From positions 1-59,344 of the forward strand of contig NZ_AQOH01000015.1 of assembly GCF_000364705.1 (NCBI RefSeq): a stretch of DNA of 59,344 nt, written 5' to 3'. Positions 9,753 to 17,375 of the stretch are shown here, one piece after another (positions within the stretch are counted from its first letter, which is position 1; each line of letters begins with the position of its first letter). The notes under the pieces are model-generated. The model had not been told where the DNA came from and searched no databases. It saw nothing but the letters and a program-made list of their open reading frames with translations. The position numbers and the translations under genes are program-made. Origin of the DNA: Pseudomonas fuscovaginae SE-1. Lineage in GTDB: Bacteria; Pseudomonadota; Gammaproteobacteria; Pseudomonadales; Pseudomonadaceae.

Positions 9753-10211
9753 ATGCGCCGATTTAAACAGCTACTTGCGGGGCGCCAGGGGGGCGACAGC
9801 GCTCCGCCAGAGGTCTGGTCCAGGTCTCGAAATACCGCTAAAGCGCTGGTTCGGTGTTGCCTCACACCTGCCCGGCAGATCGTTGAGGCGGAGACACGCA
9901 CGTTGAACAATCCACGCCCTGTCGTACGTCTGGTGCCGATCACGGCCAACCTTCCCGAACGCAACCCGAAAATTCTCCTGTGCGGCCAGAACCAGCCAAC
10001 GCTGCTGCGTTGCCTGGACGGCTGGCCGCGGCGCAAGGGGCGGGCTTCGGCGTTCCTGATCCAGTTTGTGGAAGAGGGTGATTCGCTGGAGCGCTTTGCC
10101 GATGACAGCTTCGACATGGCGGTGATCCAGTCGCCGAATGCGGAGCAGGCCGAGACGGTGATTCACCAGTTGACGCGCGTGGCACGACAGGGGCTGATTA
10201 CCCGGCGCTGA
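9753..10211 (+). CDS. conserved hypothetical, possible methyltransferase-like protein
   Basis: 152 residues from the ATG at 9753, which has AGGA at 9741-9744; an ATG at 9744 is the alternative. The N-terminal third is basic (RSRNTAKALVRCC) and the rest has an alternating pattern, PKILLCGQN...DSFDMAVIQSPNAEQAETVIHQLTRVARQGLI, reminiscent of the last strands of a class I methyltransferase fold (FDMAVI, then a helix, then LTRVARQGL). A clear SAM-binding GxGxG loop is absent. I do not assign a reaction. Convergent with greB. Confidence 0.6.
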   Translation: MRRFKQLLAGRQGGDSAPPEVWSRSRNTAKALVRCCLTPARQIVEAETRTLNNPRPVVRLVPITANLPERNPKILLCGQNQPTLLRCLDGWPRRKGRASAFLIQFVEEGDSLERFADDSFDMAVIQSPNAEQAETVIHQLTRVARQGLITRR

Positions 10212-10243
10212 GCCTGTCGGGATTCAAGTGAGTCCTTCGCGGA

Positions 10244-10741
10244 TCAGGGATAGTCGATGGCGGTGATGTACACCAGTTGCTCGCCCGTCGGTGTCATCAC
10301 CCGCACCTCGGCATCCAGCGTCTTGCCGATCAGGGCGCGGGCCAGGGGCGAATCGATGCTGATCAGGTTCAGCTTCAGGTCCAATTCGTCCGGGCCGACG
10401 ATGCGGTAGCGCGACTCCTTGCCATCCTCGTTCTCGATGGTGACCCAGGCACCGAAATAGACCTTGTTCGGATCGCTCGGGCGTTCGCCGACCACCTTGA
10501 GGTTTTCCAGGCGTTTGGTCAGGAAGCGCACGCGGCTGTCGATCTCGCGCAGCATCTTCTTGCCATAGGTGTATTCGGCGTTTTCCGAACGATCGCCCTG
10601 GGCGGCCGCCTCGCTGACCGCCTGCGTGACTTGCGGCCGGCGCACGTGCCACAGCTCATGCAGTTCGGCGCGCATGCGCGCCTCGCCCTCGGGGGTGATC
10701 AGGGCGGTGCCGGCGGTACGGGGAGGGCGATAACGGCTCAT
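10244..10741 (-). CDS. greB: transcription elongation factor GreB
   Basis: 165 residues, start at the ATG at 10741 (MSRYRPPRT); an ATG two codons further up is possible. The N-terminal coiled coil contains GDRSENAEYTYGKK with the acidic tip (Asp, Glu) that coordinates the second Mg ion in the RNA polymerase active site. The C-terminal FKBP-like domain has YFGAWVTIENEDG, YRIVGPDE and ISIDSPLARAL. The WHVRRPQ segment and the YFGAW motif match GreB rather than GreA. GreB enters the secondary channel of RNA polymerase and stimulates cleavage of backtracked RNA. Confidence 0.95.
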   Translation of the reverse strand: MSRYRPPRTAGTALITPEGEARMRAELHELWHVRRPQVTQAVSEAAAQGDRSENAEYTYGKKMLREIDSRVRFLTKRLENLKVVGERPSDPNKVYFGAWVTIENEDGKESRYRIVGPDELDLKLNLISIDSPLARALIGKTLDAEVRVMTPTGEQLVYITAIDYP

Positions 10742-10775
10742 CGTCATTCCATTGGACAAACAGGGCGCGAGTCTA

Positions 10776-13280
10776 TCAGCCCTCGCGCAGCACTGTCAGC
10801 GGGCTGGCATTCAGCGCCCGGCGGGTGCCGAAGACGCCGGCGCCGCCAATCATCAGGGCACCGAGCAGCGGCAGCAGCAACAGCCACGGATGCGGGTGCC
10901 AGGGCAGGTCGAAGGCGAACCGGTACAGCACCAGGCTCACCAGTTCCGCGCCGAGCGCGGCGAGCAGGCCGCTGGCGGCTCCGAGCAGGCCGAACTCGAT
11001 CCGCCGCGCCTTGACCAGCAACCGCCGCTCGGCGCCCAGCGCCCGCGCCAGCGCGCCCTGGCGAATACGTTCGTCGAGCGTCGCCTGCAGCCCGGAGAAC
11101 AGCACCGCCATCCCCGCCGCGAGGACGAACAGCAACACGTACTCCACCGCGATGGTGACCTGGGCGAGGATGCTGCGCAGTTGTGCGAGCAGAGCCTCGA
11201 CCTGCAGGATGGTCGCCGCCGGGAAGGCCCGTGACAGCTCGACGATGTCCTTGTCATGACCCGGCGCCAGATAGAAGCTGGTCAGGTAGGTGGCCGGCAG
11301 ATCCTGCAGGGTGCCGGGCTGGAAGATCATGAAGAAGTTCGGCTGGAAGTTGTCCCAGTTGATACTGCGCAGGCTGCTGACCCGCGCCTCGCGCTGGCTG
11401 CCGCCGACGCTGAAGACCAGATGGTCGCCCAGCTTGATCTTCAGGCTGGTGGCGACCTTGGCCTCCACCGAGACCTCGGGAATGTCGCCGCCGGGCTGGT
11501 TCGACCACCAGTTGCCGGCCGTGAGGGTATTGCCCGATGGCAGGTCGGCGGCCCAGGTCAGGCTCAGGTCACGCTGGATCGCCCGGTCGCCGGCACTGTC
11601 CTTGCTGACGATCTCCTGCACCGGTTCGCCGTTGATGCTGATCAGGCGCCCCGGCACCACCGGGTAGATCGGTGCCGACTGTGCCGACAGCTTGATCAGG
11701 TGATCGCGGAAACCGTCCTTGTCCGCGGGCAGGATATTCAGCGCGAAGTAGTTCGGTGCGTTCTTCGGCAACTGGTTCTGCCAGGTGTCGAGCAGTTCGC
11801 CGCGCAGCAGTGCGATCAATGCCATGGACAGCAGGATCAGCCCGAATGCCAGGGACTGGCCCGCGGCGGCCAGCGGGTGGCGCAGCAGTTGGCCGAGGCC
11901 CAGGCGCCAAGGCAACGAGGCTCGGGCCAGCAGCCGGCGCAGGCTCTGCAGGCCGAGCAGCATCAGGCCGCCGAGCAGCAGGGCGGCAAGCACGCCACCA
12001 CCGAGCAGGGCGAAGGTCAGCACCAGGTCCAGGCTCAGTCGCCACATGATCAGGCCGAGGGCCAGAAGGGCGGTGCCGTAGACCATCCAGGTACTGGCGG
12101 GAATCGGCAGCAGGTCGCGGCGCAGCACGCGCAGCGGCGGTACCCGGCCCAGTGCCGCCAACGGCGGCAGGGCGAAGCCGGCCAGGGCGACCAGGCCGGT
12201 ACCGATGCCGGCCAGGGCCGGGGTCAGCCCGCCGGGCGGTACGTCGGCGGGCAGCAGGTTGTGCAGCAACTGGAACAGGCCCAGTTGCGCCAGCCAACCA
12301 AGCAGCGCACCGCTGATGCAGGCGAGCAGGCCGAGAATCGCCAGTTGCAGGCTGAACAGGGTCATGGCCTCCCGGCGCGACAGCCCGAGGCAGCGCAACA
12401 GGGCACTGGCATCGAAGCGACGGGCGGCGAAACGGCTGGCGCTGAGCGCCACCGCCACGCCGGACAGCAGCACCGCGACCAGGCTCGCCATGTTCAGGTA
12501 GCGCTCTGCTTTGCCCAGCGCGCCGCCAATCTGCTGGTTGCCGTCGCGGGCGTCGAGCAGCCGCTGGTTGGCTGCCAGTCCCGGCTTGAGCAGGTCGCGA
12601 TAGGTCGCCAGGGCACTGGCCGGGCCCCGCCAGAGCTCGCGGAAATTGACCCGGCTACCGGGCTGGACCACGCCGGTGGCCTCCAGGTCCGCCAGGTTGA
12701 TCAGCACCCGTGGCGTCAGGCTGTAGAAGTTGGCGGCGCGGTCCGGCTCGTAGGTGAGTACCCGGGCGATGCGTACGGTCTTCATGCCGACATCGATGCT
12801 GTCGCCGATCTTCAGGTTCAAGGCGCTCATCAGCCGTGCCTCGACCCAGGCTTCACCAGGAGCCGGGCCGCCGCCGGCGGTTTCGGCACCGAATGGCTCG
12901 GCAGCGCTCTTGAGTTCGCCGCGCAGGGGATAGTGCTCGTCCGCCGCCTTGATGCTCGACAGTTGGATGCCATTGTCGGTGGCGATCACACTGGAGAACT
13001 CGACCACCCGGGCATGCTCGAGACCGAGCTCACGGCCACTCTGGACCTGCTCCGCACGGGCCCTGGAGGTACCGTCGAGCACCAGGTCGGCGGCGAGGAA
13101 CTCCGTGGCGCGCAACATCATCGCGCCGTTCAGGCGGGCCCCGAAATAGCCGATGGCGGTACTGGCCGCCACGGCAACCAGCAGGGCGAAGAACAGGACC
13201 CGCAACTCACCGGCGCGGGCATCGCGCTGCAGTTGGCGGGTGGCGAGGCTGAACAGACGCAACAGCGGCAGACGTGCCAT
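10776..13280 (-). CDS. FtsX-like ABC transporter permease (YbbP type)
   Basis: 834 residues; the ATG at 13280 overlaps the stop of the ATPase gene (TGATG), so the two are coupled. One TM helix near residue 30, a long periplasmic domain, then TM blocks around residues 250-420, 460-500 and 715-825 (two FtsX/MacB_PCD units). This is the large permease type with duplicated FtsX domains found beside YbbA-like ATPases and the TesA esterase in many gammaproteobacteria. Probable role: extraction or export of a lipid-linked or peptide substrate across the inner membrane. Substrate unknown. Confidence 0.9.
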   Translation of the reverse strand: MARLPLLRLFSLATRQLQRDARAGELRVLFFALLVAVAASTAIGYFGARLNGAMMLRATEFLAADLVLDGTSRARAEQVQSGRELGLEHARVVEFSSVIATDNGIQLSSIKAADEHYPLRGELKSAAEPFGAETAGGGPAPGEAWVEARLMSALNLKIGDSIDVGMKTVRIARVLTYEPDRAANFYSLTPRVLINLADLEATGVVQPGSRVNFRELWRGPASALATYRDLLKPGLAANQRLLDARDGNQQIGGALGKAERYLNMASLVAVLLSGVAVALSASRFAARRFDASALLRCLGLSRREAMTLFSLQLAILGLLACISGALLGWLAQLGLFQLLHNLLPADVPPGGLTPALAGIGTGLVALAGFALPPLAALGRVPPLRVLRRDLLPIPASTWMVYGTALLALGLIMWRLSLDLVLTFALLGGGVLAALLLGGLMLLGLQSLRRLLARASLPWRLGLGQLLRHPLAAAGQSLAFGLILLSMALIALLRGELLDTWQNQLPKNAPNYFALNILPADKDGFRDHLIKLSAQSAPIYPVVPGRLISINGEPVQEIVSKDSAGDRAIQRDLSLTWAADLPSGNTLTAGNWWSNQPGGDIPEVSVEAKVATSLKIKLGDHLVFSVGGSQREARVSSLRSINWDNFQPNFFMIFQPGTLQDLPATYLTSFYLAPGHDKDIVELSRAFPAATILQVEALLAQLRSILAQVTIAVEYVLLFVLAAGMAVLFSGLQATLDERIRQGALARALGAERRLLVKARRIEFGLLGAASGLLAALGAELVSLVLYRFAFDLPWHPHPWLLLLPLLGALMIGGAGVFGTRRALNASPLTVLREG

Positions 13281-13963
13281 CAAGGCTCCAGGGGCGCGAC
13301 CAACTGGCCGGCATCAAGGCGGATCAGGCGCCGGCAGCGATGGGCCAGGCGTTCGTCATGGGTCACCAGCACCAGGGTGGTACCGCGTTCCTTGTTCAGC
13401 TCGAACAGCAGGTCGCTGATGCGCTCGCCGGTGTGGCTGTCGAGGTTGCCGGTGGGCTCGTCGGCGAACAGCACGTCCGGCTCGGCGGCAAAGGCCCGGG
13501 CGATCGCCACTCGCTGCTGTTCGCCGCCGGACAACTGTCGTGGCGAGTGGGTCAGCCGCTTGCCCAGGCCGACCCGTTCCAGCAGGTCGCGGGCGCGTTC
13601 CCGTGCGTCGCCGCGGCCGTCCAGCTCCAGTGGCAGCATGACGTTTTCCAGGGCATTGAGACTGTCGAGCAGTTGAAAGCTCTGGAACACGAAGCCGACA
13701 TGCTCGGCGCGGATGCGCGCGCGCTGGTCTTCGTCGAGGCTGCTCAGGGCGCGTCCGGCCAGGATCACATCGCCGCCACTGGGCAGGTCGAGGCCGGCCA
13801 GCAGGCCGAGCAGGGTGGATTTGCCGGAACCGGACGCGCCGACGATGGCCAGGCTGTCGCCCCTGTTCAGGTGCAGGGAAAGAGGGTGCAGGATGGTCAG
13901 TTCGCCTTCCGCGCTGGGAACCACTTTGCTAAGGTTCTGCGCGGTGAGAATGCTTTCGCCCAT
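13280..13963 (-). CDS. ABC transporter ATP-binding protein (YbbA type)
   Basis: 227 residues; start at the ATG at 13963 (MGESILTAQNLSK). Walker A GASGSGKSTLLG, Q-loop FVFQSFQLL, signature LSGGEQQRVAIARAF, Walker B VLFADEPTGNLD and the H-loop VTHDERLAHR are all intact. LolD/MacB-like family; pairs with the FtsX-type permease directly downstream. Its start codon is only 10 bp from that of the divergent tesA gene, the same arrangement as ybbA-tesA in E. coli. Confidence 0.95.
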   Translation of the reverse strand: MGESILTAQNLSKVVPSAEGELTILHPLSLHLNRGDSLAIVGASGSGKSTLLGLLAGLDLPSGGDVILAGRALSSLDEDQRARIRAEHVGFVFQSFQLLDSLNALENVMLPLELDGRGDARERARDLLERVGLGKRLTHSPRQLSGGEQQRVAIARAFAAEPDVLFADEPTGNLDSHTGERISDLLFELNKERGTTLVLVTHDERLAHRCRRLIRLDAGQLVAPLEP

Positions 13964-13973
13964 GGAGAATCCG

Positions 13974-14579
13974 ATGCGAGTTTGGTTTTTGAGTGCCGGC
14001 CTGGCCCTGATGTGCATGGCTCAGAATGCGGCGGCGGGCACGGTCCTGATCGTTGGCGATAGTATCAGCGCGGCTTTCGGCCTGGATACCCGTGTCGGCT
14101 GGGTCGCCCTGCTGGAAAAGCGGCTCAGGGACGAGGGTTTCAAGGACAAGGTGGTCAATGCGTCCATCAGCGGCGACACCAGTGCGGGCGGCCAGGCGCG
14201 GCTGCCGGCGCTGCTTGCGCAGCACAAGCCGGAGCTGGTGATCATCGAACTGGGCGGCAACGATGGCCTGCGTGGGCAGCTTCCTACACAATTGAAACAA
14301 AATCTTGCATCAATGATCGATGATTCCCGGGCCAGCGGCGCCAGGGTGCTGTTGCTCGGCATGCAGTTGCCGCCCAACTACGGTGCCCGCTACACCAAGG
14401 CGTTCGCGGAGGTCTATCCGGCCCTGGCCGAGGAGAAGAACGTCGCGCTGGTGCCGTTTTTTCTCGAAGGCGTGGGCGGTCACCCGGAGCTGATGCAGGC
14501 CGATGGGATCCACCCGGCGGCCGCTGGTCAGGACAAGTTGCTCAATAACGTCTGGCCGACCCTGAAACCGCTGCTTTGA
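13974..14579 (+). CDS. tesA: arylesterase / lysophospholipase TesA
   Basis: 201 residues from the ATG at 13974, with GGAG at 13964. Signal peptide MRVWFLSAGLALMCMAQNAAA. SGNH hydrolase: block I IVGDSISAAFG with nucleophile Ser30, block II Gly in ISGDTSAGG, block III GGNDGLRG, and block V DGIHPAAAGQ with the catalytic Asp and His. Periplasmic multifunctional esterase (thioesterase I / protease I / lysophospholipase L1). Divergent from the YbbA-type ATPase, as in enterobacteria. A frame extending upstream to 13713 is an artefact overlapping the opposite gene. Confidence 0.95.
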   Translation: MRVWFLSAGLALMCMAQNAAAGTVLIVGDSISAAFGLDTRVGWVALLEKRLRDEGFKDKVVNASISGDTSAGGQARLPALLAQHKPELVIIELGGNDGLRGQLPTQLKQNLASMIDDSRASGARVLLLGMQLPPNYGARYTKAFAEVYPALAEEKNVALVPFFLEGVGGHPELMQADGIHPAAAGQDKLLNNVWPTLKPLL

Positions 14580-14634
14580 GCTTTTTTACCGGCGGTTTTT
14601 CGGCTAAGGTGGCGCCCCCTGTCAGGAGCCCCCG

Positions 14635-14928
14635 ATGCAGCGTCCCGCCTGGTCCCTATTTGCCTACCAACTGATCGAGCCCGACGAGCAGTTGGATCTG
14701 TTCGCCTGCCAGGAAGTGCGGGTGCATCTGGTCGCGCGTCAGTTGGAGTTGGGCGGCTCCGCCGATCGCACGCTCTGCGGCAGCCTGCTGCCGGCACAGC
14801 CGCGCTGGTCGGGGGTGGACAAGTCGATTTTCCGCGACCAGCGCCTGTGCCCGTTCTGTCGGGCGATTCTCGAGTCCCAGAAACGCGGCACGCCACCGAT
14901 CTGGCCGGAATTGCGTTTCGAACTGTAA
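14635..14928 (+). CDS. small cysteine-containing conserved protein
   Basis: 97 residues, ATG preceded by AGGAG at 14624. No signal peptide or TM helix. Four cysteines: Cys25, Cys48, and Cys72/Cys75 in LCPFC. The spacing (one Cys, one Cys, then CxxC) would suit a zinc site, but I do not recognise a named family. It lies between tesA and the L,D-transpeptidase gene, a position I recall as conserved in Pseudomonas. Function unknown. Confidence 0.75.
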   Translation: MQRPAWSLFAYQLIEPDEQLDLFACQEVRVHLVARQLELGGSADRTLCGSLLPAQPRWSGVDKSIFRDQRLCPFCRAILESQKRGTPPIWPELRFEL

Positions 14929-15036
14929 AACCTGCCTGTCTGCCGGCTGAAGTGTCGCCAATGTCCTGCCGGGCGGCTGGCGGCAGGTGTACAATCGCAC
15001 TTTATTTCTCCGTTGATCATGCGAAGGATTTCCCGG

Positions 15037-16005
15037 ATGTTGTCGCGCTTTCCTGCCGTCACCCGTTGCCTGTCCATTGCCGCCCTGTGTGCGGCGGGTC
15101 CCGTTTCCGCGCTGGAATTGCCATTGCCGCCGCCGGGCGAGGATATCGTCGGCCAGGTCCAGGTGATCAAGGCCAAGTATGAAGATACCTTTGCCGACCT
15201 CGGTACCACCTACGACCTGGGCTACTCGGAGATGGTCGCGGCCAACCCGGGGGTCGATGCCTGGTTGCCGGGCGCGGGCACCGATATCGTCCTGCCGACC
15301 CGCTTCATTCTGCCGCCAGGGCCCCGCGAAGGCATCGTGATCAACCTGGCCGAATATCGCCTGTACTACTTCCCCAAGGGCCGCAACGTGGTCTACACCT
15401 TCCCCCTGGGTATCGGGCGTGAAGGCTGGGGCTCGCCGATCGCTCACACCACCATCATCGCCAAGACGCCGAACCCGACCTGGACGCCGCCGGCCTCGAT
15501 CAAGGCCGAGCATGCCGCCAACGGCGATCCGCTGCCCAACGTGGTGCCGGCCGGCCCGGACAACCCGCTGGGCCCGTTCAAGTTCACCCTCGGCACGCCG
15601 GGCTACCTGATCCACGGTTCGAACATGAAGTTCGGTATCGGCACCCGTACCAGCCATGGCTGCTTCCGCATGTTCAACAACAACGTGCTGGAGATGGCCG
15701 ACATGGTGCCGGTCGGCACCTCGGTGCGGATCATCAACGAGGCCTACAAGTTCGGCATCAGTGGCGGCAAGGTCTACCTGGAGGCGCACACGCCACTGGA
15801 CGACAACGGCAACCCGTCGGTGGTCGACAAGCACACCGCGGTGATCAACGCCCTGCTCAAGCGTGATGACCTGGCGAAGAATCTGCGGGTGAACTGGGAC
15901 GAGGTGCGCGACGTGGTCGCGGCCGAGGATGGCCTGCCGACCGAGATTGCCGTGCCGGGGGCGGCACCGGTGGTATCGAGCGCGCCGATCGATCTGCAGC
16001 AGTAA
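15037..16005 (+). CDS. L,D-transpeptidase (YkuD/ErfK family)
   Basis: 322 residues. The ATG at 15037 is preferred because GAAGGA lies 8 bp upstream and it leaves a clean signal peptide (MLSRFPAVTRCLSIAALCAA, cleavage near VSA); an ATG at 15019 is also in frame. Residues ~28-85 resemble a LysM-like module (TYDLGYSEMVAANPGVDAWL). The YkuD domain has IHG...TRTSHGCFRM with catalytic Cys209. Such enzymes form 3-3 crosslinks or attach Braun-type lipoprotein to meso-diaminopimelate in the periplasm. The convergent neighbour is the lipoprotein oprI, which supports the attachment role, though this is inference. Confidence 0.93.
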   Translation: MLSRFPAVTRCLSIAALCAAGPVSALELPLPPPGEDIVGQVQVIKAKYEDTFADLGTTYDLGYSEMVAANPGVDAWLPGAGTDIVLPTRFILPPGPREGIVINLAEYRLYYFPKGRNVVYTFPLGIGREGWGSPIAHTTIIAKTPNPTWTPPASIKAEHAANGDPLPNVVPAGPDNPLGPFKFTLGTPGYLIHGSNMKFGIGTRTSHGCFRMFNNNVLEMADMVPVGTSVRIINEAYKFGISGGKVYLEAHTPLDDNGNPSVVDKHTAVINALLKRDDLAKNLRVNWDEVRDVVAAEDGLPTEIAVPGAAPVVSSAPIDLQQ

Positions 16006-16018
16006 CGGCTCCGAACGA

Positions 16019-16053
16019 CCCGCCTGGGGCCTTGTGCGCCAGGCGGGTTTTTC
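16019..16053 (+). terminator. intrinsic terminator after L,D-transpeptidase gene
   Basis: Stem CCCGCCTGG / CCAGGCGGG with an 11-nt loop, followed by TTTTT. Confidence 0.9.
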
Positions 16054-16081
16054 ATGCCCGTGGACAAAACCGGCAGGCATT

Positions 16082-16110
16082 AAAAAGCCGATCCAATGAT
16101 GGATCGGCTT
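16082..16110 (-). terminator. intrinsic terminator of oprI
   Basis: On the minus strand AGCCGATCC / GGATCGGCT stem with a 6-nt loop, followed by a run of T (AAAAA at 16082-16086 on the plus strand). Confidence 0.9.
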
Positions 16111-16131
16111 GATAACAGCCCCGAGGGACTA

Positions 16132-16383
16132 TTACTTGCGGCTTGCTTTTTCCAGCATGCGCAGAGCGCGCTCGTTAGCTTCATCAGCAGTCTGTTGTGC
16201 TTTTTGAGCAGCAGCCAGAGCTTCATCAGCTTTGCGGTAGGCTTCGTCAGCACGAGCCTGAGCACGAGCAGCTGCGTCTTCGGTAGCAGTCAGACGAGCT
16301 TCGGTTTCTTTCGATGCGCTGCTGCAACCGGTAGCCAGAACAGCGGCCAGGGCCAGAGCCGAGAATTTCAGAACGTTGTTCAT
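16132..16383 (-). CDS. oprI: major outer-membrane lipoprotein OprI (Lpp homologue)
   Basis: 83 residues from the ATG at 16383, with GAAGGGGA just upstream. Lipoprotein signal peptide with lipobox LATGC; the mature protein begins at Cys20. The remainder is one long helical coiled coil with Ala-rich heptads ([18 protein letters not shown]) ending in Lys83, the residue that is covalently linked to peptidoglycan in Lpp. OprI is among the most abundant proteins of Pseudomonas and tethers the outer membrane to the wall. Monocistronic, with a strong terminator and an AT-rich upstream region. Confidence 0.97.
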
Positions 16384-17024
16384 CGTGTTCCCCTTCAAGG
16401 ACTTTCTATTAATGACCATAACCCCAGAGTGAGGAAATAGCCGGCGTACATACTACCCATTACTTGTAGTAAGTAAACTGACGTAACGCAAGAAGCAAAA
16501 AAAATTCTTGGTACAGAATGTTTTTCAGCTAACTTTGCCTGGTGCTGTATAAAAAATATACAGTTGTAAAGCCCGTTCCGAGCGCTTTATGCGATCTTCT
16601 GCCGACCTGTCAGGTAACGGGTGGCAAGTGTCCGGTGTATCCAGGCTCCGTTCTGACCACAACGGGCAACTCTTGTTCCCTACCGTCCACGGGGCGGGGA
16701 GTATCTTTTGCCAATTGAAAAGTGACTTTAACCCGGACTGTACGTCACACAACATGACATTCCGGCAATTTTCAGCCCGTGTTCAGCTTTTCACCCGCAA
16801 GGGAATGTTTGCCCGCGCTATGATCCGAACGGCGCCGGGCGACGTGACGAGCGTGTCTTGAGCATTTTTGCCAAGGGTGCCTACTATTTGATACGTGCTC
16901 GTTTTTTCAGGGAGCGGTCGGCTTTTCTCGTTGTCCAAACAGGCACGGGGGTGGCGTAGAGGTTCCTTCGCCGGAAAAACATCGGTAAGGTAGGGTCGAA
17001 CACCAAGACCCGCGAGGAGTAGTG
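16384..17024. other. 640-bp intergenic region without a convincing gene
   Basis: Divergent spacer between oprI and the GNAT gene. It holds the oprI leader (left), a perfect inverted repeat CTGTATA-AAAAA-TATACAG at 16545-16563, and near 16848-16917 a GAGCA...TGCTC pairing followed by TTTTTT that could end a short plus-strand RNA. Short open frames on both strands have no ribosome site or recognisable product. Confidence 0.6.
16450..16477 (-). promoter_or_regulatory. candidate oprI promoter
   Basis: On the minus strand TTTACT (16477-16472), 16-bp spacer, TAGTAT (16455-16450), each 4 of 6 to the sigma-70 consensus, about 65 bp upstream of the oprI start. Best candidate in an AT-rich leader; not proven. 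Confidence 0.35.
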
Positions 17025-17306
17025 ATGAGCGAGGCGTTGTCCATCCACCATGACCAGGCTGGTCATCAGTTCGAGACCAATGTGGACGGTCATCGTGCCT
17101 ACCTGACCTATATGGACCTGGGTAAGCAGACCCTGGATATCTACCGCACCTTCGTGCCCAACGCGTTGCGTGGTCGAGGCATTGCGGCGGCGCTGACCGA
17201 GCAGGCGCTGGAGTACGCCGAGCGCATGGGGTACACCGTCATCCCTTCCTGCTCCTATGTGGAGCGCTACATGGAACGGCATCAGCGGCACGCCGCGAAG
17301 AGCTGA
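17025..17306 (+). CDS. GNAT family N-acetyltransferase (YjdJ-like)
   Basis: 93 residues, ATG at 17025 with GAGGAG 7 bp upstream. Small single-domain acetyltransferase of the COG2388 type: LTYMDLGKQTLDIYRTFVPNALRGRGIAAALTEQAL contains the acetyl-CoA loop RGRGIAAAL, and the C-terminus VIPSCSYVERYMERH is typical (conserved Cys-Ser-Tyr). Soluble. The acceptor is unknown. Monocistronic, ended by a bidirectional terminator shared with the DAHP synthase gene. Confidence 0.9.
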   Translation: MSEALSIHHDQAGHQFETNVDGHRAYLTYMDLGKQTLDIYRTFVPNALRGRGIAAALTEQALEYAERMGYTVIPSCSYVERYMERHQRHAAKS

Positions 17307-17324
17307 TCCTATCGAACAGACATG

Positions 17325-17353
17325 AAAACGCCGGGCATTGCCCGGCGTTTTTG
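17325..17353. terminator. bidirectional intrinsic terminator
   Basis: AAAACGCCGGGC-ATT-GCCCGGCGTTTTT; serves the GNAT gene on plus and DAHP synthase on minus. Confidence 0.92.
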
Positions 17354-17375
17354 TTTCTGCGCAATCGCTGCGCGA

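Noticed and set aside
11256..13676. Plus-strand frame of about 806 codons opposite the FtsX permease
   Set aside because: Antisense artefact; the permease on the minus strand has clear TM blocks and coupling to the ATPase gene.
16545..16563. LexA (SOS) box
   Set aside because: The half-sites fit but the spacing is CTG-N13-CAG rather than CTG-N10-CAG, and oprI is not an SOS gene.
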